Shown: positions 24,671-34,012 of the stretch, in pieces
Position numbering within the stretch: the stretch's first letter is position 1
How the letters are laid out: each line of letters begins with the position of its first letter
Origin: Burkholderia sp. Bp9143
Lineage (GTDB): Bacteria > Pseudomonadota > Gammaproteobacteria > Burkholderiales > Burkholderiaceae
Length of the DNA: 64,000 nucleotides
Reading direction: 5' to 3'
Assembly (NCBI RefSeq): GCF_003853645.1
Contig: NZ_QTPO01000027.1
Location: 1-64,000 of the forward strand
Position numbers and translations under genes: made by a program
The notes under the pieces: generated by a model
What the model was told of the DNA's origin: nothing
Databases searched by the model: none
Seen by the model: only the letters and a program-made list of their open reading frames with translations

Positions 24671-25132
24671 GACGGTCTCGTTTGACGGGGTGTCCGGGAA
24701 GGACGGGCAATGCGGAATCCTGAGCTGAATGATCCTCGATCCTGAATCGGCATGATGACGCGCGGACGTCGAGGCGTCACGCGGAGGCATGGCCGAAACA
24801 CGGAATGGAACCAGTTCCATTAAAAAGGAACGCCGCGCCGATTGCAAGATTTGCCGAACGTGATCGCACGCTGCGTAAACAAATTGAAGGATTGTGTCCG
24901 AATGCCGGGTATAAGCCGCTCAGAGCGTACGCAAACGTTTCACTTCGGCTGGTTTGGGCGGATAATGGTTGGGCGCGGCGCAGCAAAAAAATGCCCCGAA
25001 CCTGAGAGAAAACACACGTAGTGAAGAAAAGAGAGAAGGTCCGCCGCGCTGCCGAAGCGAGGTCGGCTGCCCGGAGCGCCGGGTCGGGGTTGCCCGCCCG
25101 GCGCGCACCGGACCAACCGCGGGCCGCCGCGA
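24671..25132. other. 462 bp upstream of gapN-like gene
   Basis: Nothing that looks like a gene. The region contains a more AT-rich patch near 24830-24920, suitable for a minus-strand promoter. No clear operator was found. Confidence 0.45.
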
Positions 25133-26092
25133 TCACTCGACGTCTTCGTCATCTTCCGCATCGGCGTCATCGCCATCGCCATCGTTGTCCCGCCCCGGCG
25201 CCGCATACGCGCTCGCCTGCTCCAGCAACCACGCACGAAACGATTCCAGCGGCTTGCTGTGGCTGAACTCCGTCGGATACACGAGGTAGTACGCCGAATC
25301 GCCGACCGTCGCTGCGTCGCAGGGCACGATCAGGCCGAGCTGCTGCAACTGTTCCTCGACGAAGAACTTCGGCACGAGCGCGATGCCGAGCCCGGCCGCG
25401 GCCGCGCTGATCAGCATCGTGTGCAGTTCGTAGCGCACGCCCTGCATCGTGCGGATGTCCTCGACGCCGTGCGTCTCGAACCATTGCGCCCATGCGCCGG
25501 GGCGGGTGGTCGAGTGCAGCAGCGGATACGCGAGCAGGTCCTCCACGCGTTCGACTGGCCGGTCGAGCAGCGCGGGCGAGCAGATCGGCACGACTTCCTC
25601 GCCGAACAGATAGTCGGACGATGTGCCGGGCCAGGTCGGCTTGCCGTAGTGGATCGCGGCCTCGAAGTGCGTGTCCTCGAACGAGAACAGGTCGGTGCGG
25701 CTGCCCATGTTCACGCGCACGTCCGGTGTGCGGTCGTAGAAGCTCTTGATGCGCGGGATCAGCCAGTGCGACGCGAAGGTCGGCAGCACCGCGAGCTCCA
25801 GGTAACCGCCGCCGCTGCCGTGCGCGATGATCGACAGCGTGTCGCGATCGAGCGCCTCTAGCGCGCGCCGCACCTGCGTGCCGTACAGCTTGCCGGCGCG
25901 CGTCAGCACGACGCGCTGCTTCACGCGCGCGAACAGCCGCACGCCGAGGCTGGCCTCGAGCGTCGCGATCTGCCGCGATACCGCGCTTTCGGTCAGGAAC
26001 AGCTCCTTCGCCGCGTGCGTGAAGCTCTCGTGGCGCGCCGCGGCTTCGAAAGCCACGAGCGCACCCATGTTGGGGATCTTGAATTTGCGCAT
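25133..26092 (-). CDS. LysR-family regulator with acidic C-terminal tail
   Basis: The 319-residue protein begins MRKFKIPNMGALVAFEAAAR with a LysR helix-turn-helix (SFTHAAKELFLTESAVSRQI) and a substrate-binding domain of the GcvA-like group (ICSPALLDRP, AAAAGLGIALVPKFFVEEQL). The last about 20 residues are almost all Asp and Glu (RDNDGDGDDADAEDDEDVE), an unusual extension. It is divergent from the DUF1338 gene across 224 bp, so that gene is the likely target. Confidence 0.9.
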   Translation of the reverse strand: MRKFKIPNMGALVAFEAAARHESFTHAAKELFLTESAVSRQIATLEASLGVRLFARVKQRVVLTRAGKLYGTQVRRALEALDRDTLSIIAHGSGGGYLELAVLPTFASHWLIPRIKSFYDRTPDVRVNMGSRTDLFSFEDTHFEAAIHYGKPTWPGTSSDYLFGEEVVPICSPALLDRPVERVEDLLAYPLLHSTTRPGAWAQWFETHGVEDIRTMQGVRYELHTMLISAAAAGLGIALVPKFFVEEQLQQLGLIVPCDAATVGDSAYYLVYPTEFSHSKPLESFRAWLLEQASAYAAPGRDNDGDGDDADAEDDEDVE

Positions 26093-26316
26093 GCTGATTT
26101 TGTCTGACGAACGGACCCGCCCGCGGCGGGCCGGCGGACGAGTGCGGGGGCCGCGAATAATTCCAAAAACTCATCACGTGTCAATTTAATCTCGCTTTAC
26201 GCCCCGCTGCAACCCTTTGAATAATGCATCCCACGCAAGGCCAGGCGCCCGCTGGGCGGCCGGCCATCCGAGTTGCCGGCACGTTTGCCGGCGGTCCCCC
26301 GAACACGAGAATCCTG

Positions 26317-27345
26317 ATGCGCAATCCGAATATCGAGAGCCTGCTGACGAAGCTGCTGGGACAGGCGAAGACCGACGCCCTGTTCGCGACCCTGAACATG
26401 CCGGCCATCCTCGACGAATGGGAAACCGACGTCGTCACGCGCGCGGAAATCGCGCAGGCGATGAACATGGCGCTGTTCGAAGGGCTGCTCGAACGTTCGG
26501 CGAACGGCCGCGCGTACACGGCCGATGCCATCGAAAACGGCGGCTCGGTCTACTTCGACCATGGCGCGCTGCGCACGGTGCGCTGGCCGCACACGGGCGC
26601 GCTGCCGCCGGGCGAAGCCGCGTTCACGCGGATCCTGCGTCCGCTCGGCTTCCGCCTGAACGGCCGTTATCCGCTCGACAAGCTCGGCATGACCGGCCGT
26701 GCCTACGCGCATGAAGACGCGCCGGACGAGATCGCGCAGTTCTTCGTCAGCGAGCTGCATCCGGAGCGCTTCTCGAAGGAATTCCAGCAGGCGGTGACGA
26801 ACGTCGTCAGCTCGTCACGCGATCCGCTGTCGCCGGCGGCCGTCGCGCTGTTGTGGGAGATCGAGCGCGAAGGCTGGCTGTCGCTCGACGCCGCGCACGC
26901 GCTGTTGCCCGAGATCGTCGGTGCGTTTGCGCGCCAGCACGACCTGCCGAACGAACTCGACTACGAGACGCTGCTGCTCGAATCGGCCGAAATGGCGTGG
27001 ATCGCGACCGAAGGCAACGCGTTCAACCACGCGACCGATCGCGTGATCGACGTGTTCAAGCTGTCCGACGACGAGAAGGCGAAGGGCCGGCCGATGAAGC
27101 CGGAAGTCGAGCGCTCGCGTTCGGGCCGCGTGTTCCAGACCGCGTATCGCGCGGACATCGTCGAGCGCGAGTTCCGCACGCGCGACGGCGGCACGGTGAA
27201 GCGCAACGTGCCGGGCTCGTTCTACGAATTCATCACGCGCCGTCGCACGTTCGATCAGGCGGCGCGCCGCTGGGTGACGGACCTGCGTTTCGATGCGGGC
27301 AACGCGCAGGGTATCTTCAAGATGACGGCGAACGCGGCGAAGTAA
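26317..27345 (+). CDS. DUF1338 protein, 2-oxoadipate dioxygenase/decarboxylase (HglS-like)
   Basis: The 342-residue protein (start MRNPNIESLLTKLLG) belongs to the DUF1338/YdcJ family. HglS enzymes of this family convert 2-oxoadipate to D-2-hydroxyglutarate in lysine breakdown, using iron and O2. The expected metal-ligand segment VYFDHGALRTVRWP is present near residue 80, with LNGRYPLDKLGMTGRAYAH after it. An upstream ATG at 26224 would add 31 residues of low-complexity sequence and is less likely. A LysR gene is divergent and a terminator follows at 27364. Role in lysine catabolism is inferred from the family. Confidence 0.85.
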   Translation: MRNPNIESLLTKLLGQAKTDALFATLNMPAILDEWETDVVTRAEIAQAMNMALFEGLLERSANGRAYTADAIENGGSVYFDHGALRTVRWPHTGALPPGEAAFTRILRPLGFRLNGRYPLDKLGMTGRAYAHEDAPDEIAQFFVSELHPERFSKEFQQAVTNVVSSSRDPLSPAAVALLWEIEREGWLSLDAAHALLPEIVGAFARQHDLPNELDYETLLLESAEMAWIATEGNAFNHATDRVIDVFKLSDDEKAKGRPMKPEVERSRSGRVFQTAYRADIVEREFRTRDGGTVKRNVPGSFYEFITRRRTFDQAARRWVTDLRFDAGNAQGIFKMTANAAK

Positions 27346-27363
27346 GCGCGGCGCGCAAACACG

Positions 27364-27400
27364 AACGGGCCGACGGCTGATCACAGCCGCCGGCCCGTTT
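27364..27400 (+). terminator. intrinsic terminator after DUF1338 gene
   Basis: CGGGCCGACGGCTG and CAGCCGCCGGCCCG pair with one mismatch around ATCA, followed by TTT. No gene is seen from here to 27695, which contains the promoter region of the next gene. Confidence 0.75.
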
Positions 27401-27695
27401 GCGTTGCATGGGCGCTTCGATTGTCAGAGTGCACCGTCGGCCGCATCGGCACTTGATGACAATTCCTCACAACATAGTTCCGATATTTCGTTTGCTGCAC
27501 GCGTATTGGCTACCCACAATCGGTTCACCTCTTTCGCGCTGACAGGTTCCCCGGAGACGGAACCGCGGTGATCGACCGGCAGGCGACGCGCCATTGGCGA
27601 CGCCCCGGCGACGGAAAAAATCACCGGCACGCGGGAGGTCGCCGGCGCGCGATGGTCGCGCGTCGCATCCCGACCCACAGAAGAAGGATTGGCCG

Positions 27696-28847
27696 ATGAC
27701 GTTCCGCATTCGCTCGCTTTCCGGCATGGCACTGACCGCCGCGATCTTCGCGTTCCAGACGGGCGCGGCCCACGCGCAGGAGACGGTCGTCAAGGTCGGC
27801 GTGGCCGTGCCGCTGACCGGCGGCGGCGCCGCGTATGGCAAGGACATCGAGAATGGCGTGCGCATGGCCGTCGACGAGGCGAACGCCGCGCACACGACGA
27901 TCGGCGGCAAGCCGGTGAAATTCGTCGTCGCGTCGCAGGACGACCAGAGCGATCCGCGCATCGGCGTGCAGGCCGCGCAGCAGCTGACCGACGCGCAGGT
28001 GGCCGTCGTGATCGGCCACTTCAATTCCGGCACGACGCTGCCCGCATCGAAGATCTACGCGAAGGCCGGCATTCCGATGATCACGCCGTCGGCGACCAAT
28101 CCCGACATCACGCGCGCCGGGCTCGGTACCGTGTACCGCGTGATCGCGACCGACGCGCAGAACGCCGGCAATGCCGGCGCGTATGCGGCGAGCGTGACCA
28201 AGGCGAAGCGCATCGCGATCATCGACGACCGCACCGCGTTCGGCCAGGGCGAAGCCGACGAATTCGAGAAGGCCGCGAAGGCAAGCGGCGGCACGATCGT
28301 CGCGCGCGAATTCACGAACGACAAGGCCGTCGACTTCAGCGCGCAGCTCACGAAGATCAAGAGCACGAATGCCGACCTGGTGTTCTTCGGCGGCCTCGAC
28401 GCGCAGTCCGCGATGCTGGTCAAGCGCATGCGCCAGCTCGGCATCCGCGCGCAGTTCCTGGCCGGCGGCGGTGTGATGAACGCGAACTTCATCAAGCTCG
28501 CGGGCAATGCGGCCGAAGGCGCGTCCGTGTGGGAATACGGGCAGCCGCTGTCGCGTCTCGCGAAGGGCAAGCAGTTCGAAACGAAATTCAAACAGAAGTA
28601 CGGCGTCGACATGCTCGCGTATGCGCCGTTCGCGTACGACGCGACGTGGATCGCGATCAACGCGATGCAGAAGGCAAATTCGACGAAGCCGGCCGATTTC
28701 AACGGCGCGCTGAAGACCACGCGCTACGACGGCATCACGGGCACGATCGCGTTCACGAACACGGGCGACCTGAAGAACCCGAGCTCGACGCTGTATGAAG
28801 TGAAGAACGCCGCGTGGCAGCCCGTCACCACGCAAACGGCGGACTGA
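27696..28847 (+). CDS. branched-chain-amino-acid-type ABC transporter substrate-binding protein
   Basis: The 383-residue protein starts at 27696 (MTFRIRSLSGMALTAAIFAF) with a Sec signal peptide cut after AAHAQ. The mature part has the LivJ/LivK-type fold: VKVGVAVPLTGGGAAYGKDI, GIPMITPSATNPDITR and AIIDDRTAFGQGEADEFEK. An AGAAGGA ribosome site precedes the ATG. No ABC permease or ATPase genes adjoin it, so it must work with a transporter elsewhere. The next gene is an FAD amine/amino-acid oxidoreductase, so the ligand may be its substrate. Confidence 0.88.
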   Translation: MTFRIRSLSGMALTAAIFAFQTGAAHAQETVVKVGVAVPLTGGGAAYGKDIENGVRMAVDEANAAHTTIGGKPVKFVVASQDDQSDPRIGVQAAQQLTDAQVAVVIGHFNSGTTLPASKIYAKAGIPMITPSATNPDITRAGLGTVYRVIATDAQNAGNAGAYAASVTKAKRIAIIDDRTAFGQGEADEFEKAAKASGGTIVAREFTNDKAVDFSAQLTKIKSTNADLVFFGGLDAQSAMLVKRMRQLGIRAQFLAGGGVMNANFIKLAGNAAEGASVWEYGQPLSRLAKGKQFETKFKQKYGVDMLAYAPFAYDATWIAINAMQKANSTKPADFNGALKTTRYDGITGTIAFTNTGDLKNPSSTLYEVKNAAWQPVTTQTAD

Positions 28848-29041
28848 ATACCCGAACGCGCGCGGACTTTCGCGGCGACGCCGGACGTGCTGAAATAGCC
28901 AAAGCGATCGGATGCGATCGCGGCGCATGTCGGGGCGATTCGCCGGGTGGTCCGCACGCACGGCGCCGCGCGCGACGCGGCACGAACAACCTTCGGGCGC
29001 GGCTGGCTGGCCGCGCCTTTCACGTGCAACTGGAGTCAGTC

Positions 29042-30214
29042 GTGAGTTCTCAAGTCGTCATCGTCGGCGGTGGTGTGATCGGCAGCTCGATCGCCTATTT
29101 CCTGCGTGCTACCGATCCGACGGTGTCCGTGACCGTCATCGAACGCGATCCCACCTATGCGAAGTCGTCGTCCGCGCTGTCGGCCGCGTCGATTCGCCAG
29201 CAGTTCTCGACGCCGCTGTCGATCGAGATGTCGCTGTTCGGGATCGATTTCCTGCGCTCGATCGGCGAACGGCTCGAGGTCGACGGCACGCGACCGTCGA
29301 TCGATCTGCATGAAGGCGGTTACCTGTTTCTCGCGACAGCGGCAGGCGATGCGACGCTGCGCGAGAACCACGCGCTGCAGACGAAGCTCGGTGCCGATAT
29401 CCGGCTGATGGATCGCGATGCGCTGCGCGCGAAGTTTCCGTGGCTGAACGTCGACGATCTCGTGTCGGGCGCGTATGGCGTGAGCGGCGAAGGGTGGTTC
29501 GACGGTTACGGGCTCGTGCAGGCGCTGCGCAAGAAGGCGCAGGCGCTGGGCGCGCGCTACGTGCCGGCCGACGTGACCGGCGTCGTTCGCGACGGTCGCA
29601 AGATCACGCATGTGGTGACGAGCGATGGCGAGCGCTACGCATGCGACACGCTCGTCAATGCGGCCGGCGCGTGGACGCGCACGCTGTCGTCGATGATGGG
29701 CATCGACATTCCCGTGTATGCGCGGCGTCGCAGCATCTTCAACGTGTCGTCGCCGGCGAAGCTCACCGACTGCCCGCTGCTGATCGATCCGACCGGCGTG
29801 TATTTCCGGCCGGAAGGGCGCACGTATATCTGCGGGACGTCGCCGAGCCCGGATCGCGATCCCGACGATCTGCCGCTCGACCAGGTCGATCACGACCTGT
29901 TCGACGAGGTGATCTGGCCGACGCTCGCGAATCGCGTGCCGGAGTTCGAGGCGCTGCGCGTGGAGAACTGCTGGTCCGGGTACTACGAGTACAACGTGTT
30001 CGATCACAACGCGATCATCGGGTATCACCCCGAGCTCGACAACGTCGTGTTCGCGAACGGGTATAGCGGGCACGGGCTGCAGCAAGGGCCCGCGACCGGG
30101 CGTGGGGTAAGTGAACTGATCCTGGGCGGGCGATACGAATCGCTCGACCTGTCGTCGCTCGGCTGGGAGCGTGTGCTGGAAAACCGGCCGATCGTCGAAA
30201 AGAACGTCGTGTAG
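29042..30214 (+). CDS. FAD-dependent amino-acid/amine oxidoreductase (DAO family)
   Basis: The GTG at 29042 is chosen because GGAG lies 8-10 bp upstream and the product then begins directly with the FAD loop SSQVVIVGGGVIGSSIAYFL. The 390-residue protein has the DAO-family GYLFLA segment, LVNAAGAWT near residue 205 and the C-terminal flavin segment NGYSGHGLQQGPATGRGVSE. Such enzymes oxidise N-methylglycine derivatives, D-amino acids or opines. It follows a binding-protein gene after 194 bp, and a terminator follows it. Substrate unknown. Confidence 0.88.
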   Translation: MSSQVVIVGGGVIGSSIAYFLRATDPTVSVTVIERDPTYAKSSSALSAASIRQQFSTPLSIEMSLFGIDFLRSIGERLEVDGTRPSIDLHEGGYLFLATAAGDATLRENHALQTKLGADIRLMDRDALRAKFPWLNVDDLVSGAYGVSGEGWFDGYGLVQALRKKAQALGARYVPADVTGVVRDGRKITHVVTSDGERYACDTLVNAAGAWTRTLSSMMGIDIPVYARRRSIFNVSSPAKLTDCPLLIDPTGVYFRPEGRTYICGTSPSPDRDPDDLPLDQVDHDLFDEVIWPTLANRVPEFEALRVENCWSGYYEYNVFDHNAIIGYHPELDNVVFANGYSGHGLQQGPATGRGVSELILGGRYESLDLSSLGWERVLENRPIVEKNVV

Positions 30215-30273
30215 CGCGGCGTGACCGCCCGGTGTGGGGTGGGCGGGATTCTCCTTGTGTCTCAATCTGATTG

Positions 30274-30297
30274 GCCCGGCTCTGCCGGGCTTTTTTT
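30274..30297 (+). terminator. intrinsic terminator after FAD oxidoreductase
   Basis: GCCCGGC-TCT-GCCGGGC is followed by seven T residues. Confidence 0.9.
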
Positions 30298-30340
30298 GTT
30301 GACGCGCGGATGCCGGACGCATCGTTCCGGCGCGCGCGAC

Positions 30341-30904
30341 TCAGGCCAGCAGGCACGCGATCAGATCGTGGGTCGTGCGGACTTCGTACTTTCGCAACAA
30401 GCTCGCGCGATGGATGTCGACGGTGCGCGGGCTGATGCTCAGCTCCTTGCCGATTTCCTTGCTGGTGAGCCCGTGAACCAGGAATGCGGCGACGTCGCGC
30501 TCGCGATCGGTCAACGTGCTGGCGACGTCGGGATGCTTCGCGTCGCCCGACAGGTCGGTGAACGTCCAGATCGCCAGCTCGAAAGGCCGCTTCGGGTTGT
30601 AGCCGAAGCCGCACACGGTGACCCAGAAATGGCTGCCGTCGACGCGGCGCATGATGCGGTCGTCGCTGAATCCCGCATGTTTCGCGAGCAGCGGCGCAAG
30701 GCGACGGCCGGTCGTCGCGAAGTCCTTCTGCTGCGGATACAGCTTCGCGAACGACTGGTCGACGATGTCGTCGCGGGTCGCCCGGAACAGTTGCAGCGCC
30801 TTCTCGTTGCAGTCGACCATGATGCGTTCCCTGGCCACGATCGCCGCGACGGGCAGATGCCTGAAGAGGTCTTCGTAGTCGAGGCTGGGCATCGTGTCGG
30901 TCAT
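30341..30904 (-). CDS. PAS-LuxR transcriptional regulator
   Basis: The 187-residue protein has an N-terminal PAS domain (DLFRHLPVAAIVARERIMVD, NEKALQLFRATRDDIV) and a C-terminal LuxR/FixJ helix-turn-helix (LTDRERDVAAFLVHGLTSKE, SISPRTVDIHRASLLRKYEV). MTDTMPSLDYED at 30904 is taken as start; Met at 30913 is possible. There is no receiver domain, so it probably senses a small molecule or redox state through PAS. It is convergent with the FAD oxidoreductase and lies downstream of a four-gene minus-strand run. Confidence 0.88.
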   Translation of the reverse strand: MTDTMPSLDYEDLFRHLPVAAIVARERIMVDCNEKALQLFRATRDDIVDQSFAKLYPQQKDFATTGRRLAPLLAKHAGFSDDRIMRRVDGSHFWVTVCGFGYNPKRPFELAIWTFTDLSGDAKHPDVASTLTDRERDVAAFLVHGLTSKEIGKELSISPRTVDIHRASLLRKYEVRTTHDLIACLLA

Positions 30905-31001
30905 GTTCGGCATCGGGTCGACGGGGCCGAACCGCGTTCGGACCCAGGCTATCGGGTGGGGGCGCTCCTGTCGGATTGTAGCCGTAGCGTTTGCAAGAAA
31001 C

Positions 31002-31526
31002 TCAACCGACGTGAAAGACGCAGCAGTCGTGCCCTTCGCCCGCACACCGGACTTCCGCCGAATGCGCGCGCGGGCCCTTGCTCGCCGTGTCGGCCGCGGT
31101 GTCGTTGACCCAGTCCATCGCGCCGGCGAACCAGCCCGCGAACATGTAGCAGAGCTTGCCATGCTTGTCGGGCTGCGCCAGCACGAAGGACGAGTGGTGC
31201 AGATGGATGCGCGCATGCGACGTCGCCGGATCGGCTTCGGCGAGGGTGAACACGCCCCAGCCGCGCTGCGACAGCCGCTTCAGATAATGCTCGAACACAG
31301 CCATGCCGCCGAGGCCGTGCTGCTTCGCTTCCTTGTCGCACCAGTGATAGGCGGACTTGTAGCCGGCCTGGTAGAGAATCGACGCATAGGCTTCGCGGCC
31401 GAGCGCTGCTTCGACGGCGACATGATTGTTCGTGAAGAAATGGCGCGGCACGTACAGCATCGGCAGCGCGTCGGTGGTCCAGACACCGGTGTCCGGGTCG
31501 ACGTCGATGGGCAATTGTGGCTGCAT
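31002..31526 (-). CDS. DUF5943 / V4R-like domain protein
   Basis: The 174-residue protein resembles the small V4R-type proteins (DUF5943) found beside dipeptidase-like genes in Pseudomonas dimethylglycine/betaine loci. Visible landmarks are LPMLYVPRHFFTNNHVAVEA, HHSSFVLAQ, CYMFAGWFAGAMDWV and the C-terminal cysteines in RCAGEGHDCCVFHVG, which may bind metal. It is 25 bp downstream of the dipeptidase-like gene, on the same strand, so cotranscription is likely. Function unknown. Confidence 0.7.
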   Translation of the reverse strand: MQPQLPIDVDPDTGVWTTDALPMLYVPRHFFTNNHVAVEAALGREAYASILYQAGYKSAYHWCDKEAKQHGLGGMAVFEHYLKRLSQRGWGVFTLAEADPATSHARIHLHHSSFVLAQPDKHGKLCYMFAGWFAGAMDWVNDTAADTASKGPRAHSAEVRCAGEGHDCCVFHVG

Positions 31527-31551
31527 GGCGGGTGCGTATGCGTCGTGCGAT

Positions 31552-32523
31552 TCAACCGTTCCAGACTTCGCCGAACACCCGCAGCCAGTTCTCGCCCATC
31601 ACCTTCTTGATGCGCGATTCGCTCCAGCCGGCGCGTTGCATCGCGGCCGTGAGGTTCGGGAATTCGCCGATCGTGCGGATGCCTTCCGGATTGATGACCT
31701 TGCCGAAGTCCGTCAGGCGACGATAGCGGCCCTTGTCGTGCGTGATCCAGTCGAAGAACTCGGTGCTGTAGCCCTGCGTGAAGTCCGTGCCGATGCCGAC
31801 CTTGTCCTCGCCGATCACGTCGATCACGTATTCGATCGCTTCGAGATAGTCGTCGATCGTCGCGTCGGCGCCGCGACGCAGGAACGGCATGAACATCGTG
31901 ACACCCACGAAGCCGTTTGCTTCGGCGATCTCGCGCAGTTGATCGTCCGTCTTGTTGCGCGGATGCTCTTTCAGTCCGGACGGGCAGCAGTGCGAGTAGG
32001 TGACCGGCTTCTTCGAGCAGGCGATCGCGTCGGACGACGTCTTCGCGCCGACGTGCGACAGATCCACCATGATGCCGACGCGGTTCATCTCCTGAATCAC
32101 TTCGCGACCGTATCCGGACAAGCCGCCGTCCGGTTCGTAGGAACCCGTGCCGACGAGGTTCTGCGTGTTGTAGCAGAGCTGCACCACGTTCACGCCGAGT
32201 TCCTTGAACACCTCGATGTAGCCGAGGTTGTCCTCGAACGCATACGCGTTCTGGAAGCCGAAGATGATGCCGGTCTTGTTCTCCTTCTTCGCGCGCAGGA
32301 TGTCGTCCGTCGTGCGCACCAGCGTGAGGATCTCACTGTATTCGCGGATCTGCTGCTTCATCTCCGCGATGTTGTCGATCGTCTTCTGGAAGTCTTCCCA
32401 CACGGAGACCGTGCAGTTGACGGCCGTGACGCCGCCCTTGCGCATGTCTTCGAACACCGAACGCTCGAATTTCGAAATGTTCAGGCCGTCGATGATGATG
32501 CTGGAGTCGTGAAGGCTGGTCAT
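31552..32523 (-). CDS. membrane-dipeptidase (M19) family protein, altered metal site
   Basis: The 323-residue protein has M19 features: FGFQNAYAFEDNLGYIEVFK, VVQLCYNTQNLVGTGSYEPD, MVDLSHVG, YSHCCPSGLKEHPRNKTDDQ and VGIGTDFTQG. The usual N-terminal HxD zinc ligands (DGHND) are replaced by IIDGLNISKF, so ordinary dipeptidase activity is doubtful. The same deviation occurs, as I recall, in the family member of the Pseudomonas dimethylglycine locus. It sits between a DUF5943 gene and an MHS transporter on one strand. The start at 32523 (MTSLHDSSII) is preferred over the long upstream frame, which lies in the transporter gene. Confidence 0.8.
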   Translation of the reverse strand: MTSLHDSSIIIDGLNISKFERSVFEDMRKGGVTAVNCTVSVWEDFQKTIDNIAEMKQQIREYSEILTLVRTTDDILRAKKENKTGIIFGFQNAYAFEDNLGYIEVFKELGVNVVQLCYNTQNLVGTGSYEPDGGLSGYGREVIQEMNRVGIMVDLSHVGAKTSSDAIACSKKPVTYSHCCPSGLKEHPRNKTDDQLREIAEANGFVGVTMFMPFLRRGADATIDDYLEAIEYVIDVIGEDKVGIGTDFTQGYSTEFFDWITHDKGRYRRLTDFGKVINPEGIRTIGEFPNLTAAMQRAGWSESRIKKVMGENWLRVFGEVWNG

Positions 32524-32567
32524 GGTGTCTCTCGATGTATGCGTTGATTTTCTTGCGTGACGGGTAC

Positions 32568-33914
32568 TCAAACCGCGCCTTCGACGCCGCGCTTGGCGGA
32601 CCGGGCGGTCCTCGCGGATGCCGGACCGGCTTCCTCGAGTGCCGTCTTCGACGTTTCCGGCAGCGCCAGGCCGCCGATCATCGCGAAGATCGACACGGCG
32701 ATCAGGTAGTACGCCGGCGACAGGTTCGTTCCGGTCGCGGAGATCAGCCACGTGGCGACGAGCGGGGCGGTGCCGCCGAAGATCGTGTAGGCGAGGTTGT
32801 AGGTGATCGCGGATGCCGTATAGCGGGTCTTCGTCGCGAACACTTCCGACATCAGCGGTGCCGTCACCACGCCCGAGAACACCGCGCCGATGGCGAGCAG
32901 CGCGACGCCGATCAGCGAGTGCGACAACACGCCCGAGCCGCCGAGCGAGAAGGCCGGATACACCGACACGATGATGAAGATGCCGGTCGTGGCGATCGTC
33001 GCGCGGCGGCCGACGAGGTCGGAGAAGAAGCCGGCGACCGGGCACAACGCCGCTGCGAAGAGGAGGGCGAGCACCGTCACGAGGAGCGACGTGCCGCGGG
33101 ACAGGTGCCCGGCCACTTGCAGGTAAGTCGCGAAGTACGTCGTGAACGTGTAGAACGACAGCGCCGTCACGGACACGAACGCACCGAGCTTCAGGATATT
33201 CAGCGACTGCGAATGCAGCGTTTCCATCAGCGGGGCATGCGCGATGTCGTGCTTGCCTTCGAGCGCCTGGAACGCGGGCGTTTCATTCAGGTTGACGCGC
33301 AGGTAGATGCCGATGAGGCCGACCGGTGCCGCGATCAGGAACGGCACGCGCCAGCCCCAGTCGATCATCGCCTGAGATGACAGCGACGACTCGAGCAGAT
33401 AGGCGACCACCGCCGCGCAAGCGAACGACGAGAAGGTCGATACCGGCACGAAGCTGCCGAAGAATGCGCGGCGGCGGCGCGGTGCGTGTTCCATCACGTA
33501 CGCGCATGCGCCGGCGTACTCGCCGCCTGCCGAAAACCCCTGGACGCAGCGAATGATCGTGAGCAGCAACGGTGCCCAGTAGCCGATGCTCGCGTAGGTC
33601 GGGAGCAGGCCGATCAACGTCGTCGAGCCCGCCATCATCAGGATCGTCAGCGCCAGCGTGCGCTTGCGGCCGATCCGGTCGCCGATGACGCCGAAGATCA
33701 GGCCGCCGAGCGGACGGAATGCAAAGGCCACCGCGAAGACAGCGAAGGTCTTCAAGAGTCCGATCGTGGGGTCGCCGCTGGGGAAGAATTCGCGGGTGAG
33801 GATGGTGGCGAGAAAGCCGTATGCGGCGAAATCGAACCATTCGACGAAATTGCCGATGGACGCTGCGGCGATCACGCGCCGCAGGGTGCTGGTGTCGACG
33901 TCCTGGGTGGTCAT
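32568..33914 (-). CDS. MFS transporter, metabolite:H+ symporter (MHS) type
   Basis: The 448-residue protein has twelve predicted helices and MHS-family sequences: AAASIGNFVEWFDFAAYGFL at the start, GRKRTLALTILMMAGSTTLI, IRCVQGFSAGGEYAGACAYV and ERHAPRRRR-like loop. An AGAGGA site precedes the ATG at 33914. It is the first gene of a run with the dipeptidase-like and DUF5943 genes (gap 44 bp), so it probably imports their substrate; betaine- or dicarboxylate-like compounds are typical. Two strong palindromes lie just upstream. Confidence 0.9.
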   Translation of the reverse strand: MTTQDVDTSTLRRVIAAASIGNFVEWFDFAAYGFLATILTREFFPSGDPTIGLLKTFAVFAVAFAFRPLGGLIFGVIGDRIGRKRTLALTILMMAGSTTLIGLLPTYASIGYWAPLLLTIIRCVQGFSAGGEYAGACAYVMEHAPRRRRAFFGSFVPVSTFSSFACAAVVAYLLESSLSSQAMIDWGWRVPFLIAAPVGLIGIYLRVNLNETPAFQALEGKHDIAHAPLMETLHSQSLNILKLGAFVSVTALSFYTFTTYFATYLQVAGHLSRGTSLLVTVLALLFAAALCPVAGFFSDLVGRRATIATTGIFIIVSVYPAFSLGGSGVLSHSLIGVALLAIGAVFSGVVTAPLMSEVFATKTRYTASAITYNLAYTIFGGTAPLVATWLISATGTNLSPAYYLIAVSIFAMIGGLALPETSKTALEEAGPASARTARSAKRGVEGAV

Positions 33915-33973
33915 GGTCGTGTCCTCTTGGTGTGGGGCGCTTTGGGTCGCGTCGAAAACCATGGTAGGGACGC

Positions 33974-34012
33974 CAATTACCTAGGTCCATACGTGTCAAT
34001 TACCTAGGTAAT
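33974..34012. promoter_or_regulatory. tandem CAATTACCTAGGT operator sites
   Basis: CAATTACCTAGGT occurs at 33974-33986 and again at 33997-34009, exactly 23 bp apart (about two helical turns). The second copy extends to a perfect palindrome, ATTACCTAGGTAAT (33999-34012). It lies 60-98 bp ahead of the MHS transporter gene and about 260 bp ahead of the divergent aminotransferase. The cognate regulator is not obvious; a GntR- or MarR-like protein would suit. The rest of 33915-34273 shows no gene. Confidence 0.7.

Noticed and set aside
27621..28961. Minus-strand frame of 446 codons
   Set aside because: It is a shadow of the ABC substrate-binding protein gene; Arg-rich with no recognisable motif.
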